DNA of 64,000 nt, taken from contig OZ237761.1 of the NCBI GenBank assembly GCA_965178125.1, positions 372,001 to 436,000 of the forward strand, given 5' to 3'. The stretch is from Bilabrum cf. latius. Taxonomy: Eukaryota > Bigyra: Bicosoecida > Bigyra > Bicosoecida. This document shows, piece by piece, positions 55,898 to 64,000 of this stretch. Made by a program: the position numbers and the translations under genes. Each line of letters begins with the position of its first letter. The stretch's first letter is position 1. A model generated the notes under the pieces. It saw only the letters and a program-made list of their open reading frames with translations, had not been told where the DNA came from and did not search any database.

Positions 55898-58800
55898 ATG
55901 CAAGCAAGTACAATGCTGTGCAGACGCTGGCAGCTGCAGTTTGCTCCACCTGCCTCGTACTTGATAATGCTAGAGCAGCTTGTACTGGAGCATTTGTACA
56001 CGTTTCAGAATAAATGGATCCAACCTGGTTCGCAGGAGCTGCCGTCATTGAGTAGATTCGAAATTGTTGGAGCCAGCCGGTGTGGATCCTGCATGCCTCC
56101 TTACGCGGGCTCTCGCGGAGAATGCCTAGGACCCTCGATTTACCCCATGCAAGCAGAGCAAGTCTTCCATCTATTCAATTTGGAATCTGCCGGGAGCATT
56201 AGGCGGACGTTGTACGTCCTGGCTGTGCTAACCACGTCGTATTACTGGCTCGATTCCGCAGTATTCGACGTCAGAGACCCAATCTATCCCGAGTTAACAC
56301 CAGGAACAAGCTCATATATGTGGGCGATTGTTGCAAGAACTATTGCTGTACTGGCGATGGTCGTGTGTCTTGTGCTTTACGTGCAGCGGTTCGCTCTTGT
56401 GCCTAGGACACTACATGCGATTGAACTATCCATGTGGTTGGTCGCATCGGCTGGGTAGCATCTTCGAGCAGCGATCGCCAAAGACCCCGTCGAGTTCAAC
56501 AAATTTCTGACGGGCTGGGGCACTCTGTCCAAGCTGGTTGTAGCGACCTTCTCCGGGCTGAGTTTCGAGCTGTCCCTCACCTACTCTGTACTCGACGCTG
56601 CGGCGCAAAACATAGTGCAATACTATTTCGACCCGCAGAACAGGCGGTTTGCCGCCCTGCAGCTCAGTATCGTTAACACTGCTGTTGCAATCGCCGCATC
56701 GTACGTGCTCTCTCTGCTGGCCAGGGAGATGTTCCTGCTGCGGCTGCGGCTGTATGTGCAACAGCTGAGAGGCACCAATGCTGCGATCGCGCAGCACGGG
56801 CTGCTGGATGCAGCTCCAGCCGCAATGGCACTGGTCAAGCCCGGTTATGCAACGGTACGCTCTTCTCCGGCCTCGGGTGCCGATGGGGAGTCTAATCAAG
56901 CAGGGCTGCGAGTCGACCTGCACAGCCCACCGTCGGTCTCAATGATGACGCAGGGCGCAAACAGGGTGCTCGATCATATTGAAGCTCAGTTTCACAAGCA
57001 CGGACTGCATTTCATTTCGCTAAGGAGTGGGAAAAGGCGGCTGGGCAGCAGTAGAGACGGTGTTGCTAGCTCGCAAGCCCCCATGCTCGAGCACACGGGC
57101 AAGGACCTCATCAGGATGCTCGGCGTGTGCAAGCAGGACAGACCGCTGGCCTACTGGGCGCTGTTCTGCGCGCCCGATCGGCAGGACGATGACTTGCTGA
57201 CGGCGAGCCACGAGGCTTCAAAATCATTAGCCTCGCACTCGATTCACCTGATCCAGCGCCTAAAGCATAGCGCAGGCTTGTCAACCAGCATGCAGACGCA
57301 TCATGAGTAGCCTGTACAGCCCAATATTGACCACGGCACCAACGATTCGCATGGAAACAGCTCTGGCCTGCACAAACTGGCTGGCATCCTGGCTGGGTCC
57401 AGCAGCAGCGACACGGGCCATGCCGGCTCCTCGGACTCGCGCAGCCGCGGACATACGCTGCATGCGGCGGAGGACACTAGTAGCGGTCCATAGCTAGCAG
57501 GGCACCCTGCTGAAGAGATCAGCAGACTTTTCCGCGAAGCGCGGGATGCACCGAGTACTCGAGACGCCTTCCCAGGTGAGGCCCACGGCGTGCGACAAAT
57601 GACCTCAATTACAGCAACAACAACCAGGAAGAGAGGGCACGCTGGCCGGGCATCTTCGTCGACGATTCCAACCAGCGATCCAGCAGCAGTCCCCGTATCT
57701 GTGGTAGATTGGTCAAGCGACCCCAAAGAATCCAAATCGCCGAGACAGAACGCTTCCAGTGTGCCCGCTGCATCGCGGTCTGATGGTGCACTGCGGACCG
57801 GTAGAGTGAGCCAGCGGAGCCTTTAGTCATGGTGCTGCCTCTGGCGTCAGTAGGATTGCTGCTGTGGGACGGCAGAACCAAGCAAAGGTAGCAGCAGCTG
57901 CTTCTGCTGTCCGTGCGTGGAACAAAGCGATGTTGTGGTGGAGGAGCTCGCAGCTAAGATGTCAGCTCTATTCGTCATGAGCCGGGCAGCGGCAGGAGTC
58001 GGCGCTACACTCGAGCTTGAGCCACTCGATCAAGTTAGGGCGGCGGTGGAGCCGTGGTCTCACGCAAACTCCCTATTGCATGCAACTCGCCCTATCCAAT
58101 TAAACCGAGCATCAGTCGGCACGTCGGAGACATACAGCTTCAACTCGAGCCCAAGCCAGCGGCCAGCTCCACTGCCTGCCCTGCGTCGCTATGGAGACCG
58201 TCTCGCTCGCCGCGATCAGGCAATCACGCGGTAGCACCTACCCGGAGTCCCTAGTGCAGCACTTACGGACCAGTAGGAAGTAACAGCGCGAGATGGGATG
58301 AGGAAGAGGCCGTTTTCATCGCCAAGTGGTGAGGCCACAAGAGGCTCGTCAAGCCGGTCATCATCTGTGATTGGGTCTGCAGGGCACTCAGGCCTGCTAG
58401 CGGTGGCAGGCGGCAACTAGCTTGTTGCAAGCGGATCAAATCCAGCAGACTTTACGTCGTTGTCTACTGTAAACAAACAGTCGGGAGATGGCATGGAATC
58501 AGCGGGAGTGAGCAGCATTGGACTCGTTCGCCGAGGGCTCTCTACTCGCCCGGGCACCTTTGAAACTGGACAGTTGCGAGATAGCATCGAGATGCAGCCA
58601 GTGAAGACTTCTTCAAATCGTGATCATAGCCACGATCAAGCAGAGCAGGTAGAGTATGAGCCTTAGCGTGTCGGGCAAGCAGCCCCACGTGCTAGCGGGG
58701 TACCGCGATTGGGTGACCGTGACATGGAATCGCAAGAAAACGCTGGTGCAGCCCAAAGTAGCCGGGAAGAAAACGATCAAGATTCCCCGCTGGATGTCGA

Positions 58801-59650
58801 CACCACCGAAGCAGCATCGGTTGACTCAGCAGAAGTGGTAATTGATACCTCAACACATCCTGTGTAGCTCGCGAGCGCCGGCAAATCGAGCCGGACCTCA
58901 CAATCCATGGGTCCCCAAAGGCCAGATGCCAGGGAACAGCGAGAAAGGGCGCACTCAAGACTAGCTCCTGCTGCCTCAGTTGCTTCCAGAATGCGCCTTG
59001 TACACTCTCCTGGCTGGATCAACGCCGCTCTAGGCAGGGGTCTCCTATCTCCTGCTGTGCCAGTCGGATCTTCAGGGCAACGTGGACCTGCATCCACACG
59101 AAGACGCCATCCGAGTCCAGTTCCACTTAGGCTAGGGAAGGGGCAATCTGTGTCGATTCATCAAAGGCAGCGTTTGGCGGATTCACTCGACAGCTACGAG
59201 TCAAGCGACAGCGACGGTATTGATGCCACCGCAGTTTCGAGGACGCCTGCCCTTTAGCACGGTGCGGGCGACGACACTGAAATTGAAATGGGCAGGAACA
59301 CGGTGGAGGTGGTCGAGGTCAGGAGGTAGTTTCGGGGGTTGGTGTCTCAGCTGCATCCCGCTGGCGCGAGTGCCAGTGTGCTGGAGGACGCGGGCGCAAG
59401 TGTGCCTGGTGCCAGCGGTGAGTCAATTACTCGTTCGAACTTAAGAGGTGGTATAGACGACGAGCTGCAGGGCTCTGCGATGATGGGTGGCCTGGTACAT
59501 CCCAAATTTGGCTGGCCCATCCTTCGGTCCACCCCTGACGAGAGGCATGTCGTGCTGCGGGTGGGGCTGGGCAACACGGTGGTGGCTGAGGTGTACCTGA
59601 TGGCGAGGAGGCACGAAGGTGGGGTGGTGACTTCCTTGGCAGTTATTTAA
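55898..59650 (+). CDS. Array paralogue 5: multi-pass membrane protein, unknown family (1250 aa)
   Basis: An intronless frame with about 12 TAG codons, and the only gene here ending in TAA (59648-59650). ATG 55898 (MQASTMLCRRW) aligns with paralogue 4's second Met. ASAG-TAG-HLRAAIAKDPVEF has TAG where the other four copies have Gln. Hydrophobic segments, FLLRLRLYVQQLRGTN, APMLEHTGKDLIRMLGV, a Cys cluster (SWCCLWRQ-TAG-DCCCG), ALFVMSRAAAGVGATLEL, LPALRRYGDRL, VASRMRLVHSPGW, VVEVRR-TAG-FRGLVSQL and the C-terminal domain are present. The last residues differ from the other copies (VVTSLAVI). It is a diverged copy that still shares recent DNA blocks near 57080-57193 and 59510-59620. Confidence 0.86.
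59510..59650 (+). repeat. Conserved 3' coding block, array copy 5
   Basis: Matches the other four up to the codons for RRHEGG, then diverges in the last eight residues and stops at TAA instead of TGA. This is where the shared tract ends. Confidence 0.88.
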
Positions 59651-60118
59651 GCAAATAGTTTCGCTATTTGTATCGCGCAACCATGACCTTGACGAAAACG
59701 GTCTAAATTCAGATTTTGATTGTACAGTGCAAAAAGCTCGAGAACTCCGGCCATTTGGCATATCTTCGCTGGTAGTGGCTGAGGTAAGCTATTCCTACAA
59801 CACTGGTCATACCGCACTTGGTATTTGTGCGCTATATCTGAAGTGAGGTAGGGCGATTTGCCTCGCGAGTCGATTGATCAACTCTTCATCTTATTTGACC
59901 AGTTGGCGCTTGGGTGTTGGTCCTGTGCAGACCCAATTTGAAACTTCAGATGCAGTACATCCATGAGCCAGTTGTTTAAATATTCTATGTAATACCGTAC
60001 ACCACCCATGAAGCGATGGTAGAATCGTTGATTGCTTGGATATAGCAATCCTACTTTTGAGCCGCATTGAATCTGCAATTTTTTGCTGCAAAGCAATTTA
60101 TTTCGTAGAGTGACAAGC
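59651..60118. other. Intergenic region upstream of the PARP gene
   Basis: 468 bp, AT-rich relative to coding sequence. It contains a minus-strand frame of 80 codons (59878-60120) with no recognisable features. No gene is supported. Confidence 0.5.
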
Positions 60119-63100
60119 ATGGCTCAGCCATCAAAAGGAAGATCCTCGTTGGCCGGATCAGCTGGTTCCACTGAGGAGCTCGAAGCCAAACTACCCCTGA
60201 TCCTGTAGCGAGCGAGATGCAGTCACGATGCCTCACAAGTCAAGAGATACATGAATGGCGTCGACGTTTCGTACCATGCCGTCCGAGATCCAGCTGTGGA
60301 TGGGCCAGCGCCAGATGCTGAACTGAGAGCAGCGCCAGGTACCGATGCTGGACCCGCACCGCTACCACTGCTGGAGCCAGGGCCAGACCTGCCTCCGGGC
60401 TCTCATGTGTTTTGGGTCTCCATCTCGCTGCGGAGGCTCGGCATCGGCGGTGAATCTGCAGCAGCTCTCGGCCTCGAAGAAGACCTGCCCTGGGTCTGTT
60501 TCCGCATGGTGCTCGATCGCCGGTACGAAGGAGCCCTGCACGAGGCCAAGGACCACGAGGAGGACGAGGAGGAGGGTGGCAGCAGTGGCAGTAGATCTAG
60601 CCACAGTGGTGCCGCCAGTGGTGCCGGTGCCGGCGCGGCCACTGCTGCTGGCGCTGGGTCAGGATCCGGTGGACTGCGAATCGTCAGCAAGGAGCACTTT
60701 TACCAGAGCGAGGTGCCCCACATGGGACCCGAGCCGCCTAAGATCCAGCGCAGCGACGGCAGGGATGTGGATGAGATGGACGCGGCGGATGCAACAGCGA
60801 CTGGAGCCGGCGATGGTAGTGGTGCTGGCAGGGATGTGTTTGCTCGGTGCGTACCATTTGGGCTGACCGGTCTCCTTTACGACCGACTCAGCCGGTGGTT
60901 CTTCGGTGGAAAGCTACGGGGTTACATGCAGGGGGCAGCGTTGCGCGAGAGCGGCTTCGGCGGTACGGCTGGTGGAGATGAAGAAGCGCAACACGACACG
61001 CCTAACTGGATCGACCTTGCGTTCACGGTACAGCAGCCCGAGGTTGAGGAAGAGAAGCCGCCACCGCCTGTCGCGGCGGCGGCAGCAGCAGCAAGCCCGG
61101 CGCGAGACATCGACTACGACGTGGTGTCCTATCTGGGATCATCGGACGCAAACATGCCCGGTGGTGTATTTTCGGACACCATGTGGCCCGTGCGCCTGCA
61201 CAGCCAGCATGGCGATGTGGTGCACCTGCAGCTTGCACTGCAGAAGCAGCTGGAGTCCAAAGCAGCCAGGGTGGGCTTCTCCTACGCCTCAATCGAGCGG
61301 GACCACGCAATTATGATGGCCGGCGCTTTCGCGGAGGAGACTGAGACTGATCCTGGCGGCACTGCGGGAGCTGGGCTGGCTGTGGCTACGGACCGAATGA
61401 GTGCATCCGCATCTGCAGTCCCTGCCAAAGCGGAGCCCACGCCAGACGCAGGCGAAACGGGTGACGAGCTCATTGGCCTTGATGAGGCCCAGGGGCTGAA
61501 GACTAGGCAGCTGTCGGAGCAGTACGGCAAGTCAAAACTCAGCCTCGTAAACGCCAGGCAGATTTTAGCTTTGCACGGATGGAGCGTGGAAGCAGCGCAA
61601 ACGACATTGTCGAATGATCTAACGGTGAGAGATTTAGCTGCGGCCGGTGAATTGCCCTCCGAGCTCTCGTCATGGAGCTCGTCATCCGGTGGCACTTCTG
61701 GCTCGAGCAAGCCCGGTGCTGCCGCTTCAGGATAGTCATTGCATCCACTGGCGGACCAGTCACCAAAGGTACAGCGGCTGTGCCGCACGTACGCGATACC
61801 TCCTTCTGATGCGTTGTTTGCACTTGAGAACGCTGGGACCGAGGAGGCAGCCAGCGCGTTCTTGTCCAACAAATCGCTTGCTTCTGCCAGCGGCATCAGG
61901 TTTGGAGAGGGGCCTGTCGGCCCAGGCGACTGGATCCCCGCCGATGACATTGCCGGTGCTCCAGCGGGAGGGGCTGCACCTGCTGCCTCCAGCGGGACAG
62001 GCACTTGGGGCGCTGCCCACGGCGGCTCAGGGTCTAGTGCGACCGCATTTAGCCGCGGCAGCTGCGCTCGTAGCTTGGGCGGGATCGTGATACCTGAGTG
62101 CAAAACCATGGGACAGAAGAAGGAGTTTCTGCAGCTTCGGTTTGGGCTGTCCGAAGACGATGCGCTAGAGGTTGTCTCCTGCGCTGGGTATGATATCCAT
62201 GTTGCGGTGAAACTACTAGGGGATAAAGACGCCATGGAAACAATGGGCGTTACGGTTCCAGACTCCATGCGAATCAAGTCTCCAGAAGAGCTGGCACAGG
62301 TGGATGCAGGCGAGAAGGTGCTTGAGCGGCTGACTCCCTTCGAGCATGATGCACTGGAATGGCTATGGGTTAGATGCACGCAGAAAATACCCGCGGCTGT
62401 GATCACCCGATGGGCCTTCATAGCTGCCTACTCTCAGTTGGGCGGCGAGAGACTCTACGAGCTCATTAGCAACGACCAGGTCATCAACATCCTGGACGCG
62501 TCCACCGCCGCACAGTCCTCTGCAGCTGCAAGTGCTGCCGGTGGGGCAGGATCCAAGGAGGAAGGGGTGCCAACAGCAGATAAGGCAAACGCAGCCAAGC
62601 TAGCCGCTGTCCTCGCCGAGTAGTAGACGGAGCCATTCCTGACGACGTGGAACCCGCTCGCCAGCGTCTCTCTATTCTCGCTTCGGCTGCTTCGCAATGC
62701 GAACAGGTGCTGCCTCAGCTGTGGGGTCCTTCTCCGTGTGAATGGTATGCGCCCTACTATGTGCGGTCGTTCGCAGTGTGCGCATCGGCACGCTTCGCTC
62801 TGGCTTGGCAACGCGCTCCACAGCTTTGTGATGCGTCATCCACGGGTGATGGACTTGCTGATATCATTCTTCTATACCTTCGTACATTCCTGCCCAAGGG
62901 TGCGAATGCCACTGCGGTGGCCGCACGGCTTGTCCAATAGGGGCCGGATGGGCGTGACGGCCGCCACGGAGGTCACCATCGGACCCGAGCCAAATGATGC
63001 AGACCTGGAAAAGCTCAAGAAGGCAATCGCAGCATGTCCCAGCGTGGACTCGATGCAACGGACGGGCAGGAGGGGCGGGACCGATGCACTCGAAGCAAGG

Positions 63101-63913
63101 CTGGACCGGATCAACACGCTGATCGTGCCGATCTTGCGGTCCCTGCTGGCCGAGACGCCGTCCTTCATTCACTGCATGAACGATGGCAGGGCGCCGAATC
63201 CGCTGAAAGGCACCAATGAGCACTGGTGCTTTGTGTTTCGCCAGGGCAATGCTGACAGGGAGGCGATCTTTCAGAACGATCGCCCTTCGAGGCCAAGCTT
63301 CTGGGCATGGCACGGATCGAGCTTCTTCAACTGGTGGGGCATTCTCAAGGGCGGCTTGCGGAACTTCAGCGGGACAAAGCTCATGTCTGCCGGTGCTGCA
63401 CTCGGTGCCGGCATATACTTCTCCGAGAACTGGTCCACCTCGACAGGCTATTCGCAGCCCGGGACTACCTGGCCCAAGACAGCACTCAAGCACTCGCCCG
63501 CCAAATTCCAGGAGCTGCGTCAGGCAGTCACGAAGCGAGCGCGTGAGCTCAAGGCAGCAGCCAGCGGTCCTCTTGGCCCAACGGATCTGGACAGGATCGA
63601 GCAGCAGGCCGAGGACGAAGTGATACCATCGGGAGGGGCCGATGTGCCTGTGTTTGCAGCGGCCATGTGCGAGCTACTGAGCAAGAAGGATGGGGACGGC
63701 AAGGGCTGCTACCAAAAGGGTGGTAACGCCGGTTAGGGGCATGGCGGCCACGTCCACGTGCTGCAGAAAGAGGACTGGTGCATGACTCGGTTCCTCATTG
63801 CGGGCGCGAGCAGCACCCGTGGTAGCCTCACCCTGGATCCAAAGACGGACAAGGAATTGCTTGGTCGGGTGACGAGTGGCATGGTGACGCGCGTGCACAA
63901 GACGATCGACTGA
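60119..63913 (+). CDS. PARP6/8-type ADP-ribosyltransferase with UBA-like domains (1264 aa)
   Basis: An intronless frame with five TAG codons (two adjacent at 62623-62628) ends at TGA. ATG 60119 is the first in the frame; 60251 is a later alternative. The N-terminal third has VFWVSISLRRLGIG and low-complexity Gly/Ala stretches. UBA-like helical segments occur near residues 475-500 (VNARQILALHGWSVEAA), 550-580 (VQRLCRTYAIPPSDALFALE) and 660-700 (KKEFLQLRFGLSEDDALEVV). A Cys region (CCLSCGVLL ... CGRSQCAHRH) precedes the catalytic domain as in PARP6/8 proteins. The PARP domain has HGSSFFNWWGILKGGLRN, GAGIYFSENWSTSTGYS and late VFAAAMCELL. The H-Y signature is present (HGS; YFS), and the third position differs from Glu, consistent with mono-ADP-ribosylation. 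The N-terminal UBA segments suggest a link with ubiquitin. Confidence 0.88.
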
Positions 63914-64000
63914 GCTACATGTTTACACGAAGTGCCGCACCGGCGTACCAAATTGCTTGCAAGGACATCCTGAAAACTCAGTTCAACTCGTAGGGCAAAT

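Noticed and set aside
38459-59650. TAG read as Leu, as in some other recoded lineages
   Set aside because: Columns opposite TAG in paralogues are Gln, Lys, Arg or Glu and never Leu; in FEQYVLEH and GQHIRA the position is polar and constant.
43390-59650. Adenylate or guanylate cyclase identity for the array proteins
   Set aside because: The membrane layout recalls membrane cyclases, but no catalytic cyclase domain or metal-binding Asp motifs are present.
59878-60120. Minus-strand 80-codon frame upstream of the PARP gene
   Set aside because: It is short, in AT-rich intergenic sequence, overlaps the PARP start, and has no recognisable features.
944-63913. Pseudogenisation as the cause of the in-frame TAG codons
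   Set aside because: Decay would also give TGA, TAA and frameshifts. Here only TAG occurs inside frames, in nearly all genes, with catalytic motifs intact.
944-63913. Programmed stop readthrough or pyrrolysine at TAG
   Set aside because: Up to 17 TAG codons per gene at unremarkable contexts, and conserved Gln opposite several of them, fit a reassigned codon, not rare recoding.
1-64000. tRNA genes, including a tRNA-Gln(CUA)
   Set aside because: I scanned for T-loop-like GGTTCGA motifs and saw no cloverleaf-compatible context; a suppressor tRNA, if present, is elsewhere.
1-64000. CRISPR array or bacterial origin
   Set aside because: No spaced palindromic repeats; the spliceosomal introns and eukaryotic families rule out a prokaryotic origin.

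Overview
This is a gene-dense, GC-rich stretch of a eukaryotic (protist) nuclear genome. The protein families are eukaryotic: myosin, HORMA-domain meiotic protein, PARP, serine carboxypeptidase and MAPEG. Nine GT-AG introns can be placed, and they share a tight style: 5' GTGAG, 3' mostly CGCAG or GCAG, 88-189 nt. I cannot name the lineage.

The central observation is the genetic code. About 115 in-frame TAG codons lie inside 14 of the 15 confident genes, whose frames otherwise stay open for kilobases. All 15 genes end at TGA (14) or TAA (1), and none at TAG. Five tandem paralogues give an internal test of meaning. At several independent positions one copy has TAG where the others have CAG or CAA, so TAG most likely encodes Gln, with TGA and TAA as stops. 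That is the codon assignment of NCBI table 15. Annotated with the standard code, nearly every gene here would fall into fragments.

Layout: 1-3670 is repeat-rich, with a TIR-bounded element and copies of a dispersed repeat, plus one uncertain gene (944-2390, minus). 3671-8512 (minus) encodes a large membrane-anchored protein of unknown function. 8513-9920 holds another repeat copy. 9921-12647 (plus) is a secreted esterase with two SGNH/GxDLY units. 13055-14658 (minus) is a serine carboxypeptidase with a 20-nt microexon. 14890-17412 (plus) is a leucine-rich-repeat protein. 17627-28475 (minus) is a giant myosin of about 3576 aa. 28655-32380 (plus) is a dynamin/GBP-like P-loop GTPase. 32437-33081 (minus) is a MAPEG protein, 33240-35647 (plus) a HORMA-domain protein, and 35813-37567 (plus) an EF-hand protein.

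38459-59650 is a head-to-tail array of five large intronless paralogues (1250-1444 aa). They encode an apparently undescribed multi-pass membrane protein family, with mosaic near-identical DNA blocks that suggest continuing gene conversion. 60119-63913 (plus) is a PARP6/8-type ADP-ribosyltransferase with UBA-like segments.

Genes are closely packed. Convergent pairs can be 56 bp apart, and divergent pairs share 158-231 bp intergenic regions that probably hold two-way promoters. Apart from the array, neighbours look functionally unrelated, with no operon logic.
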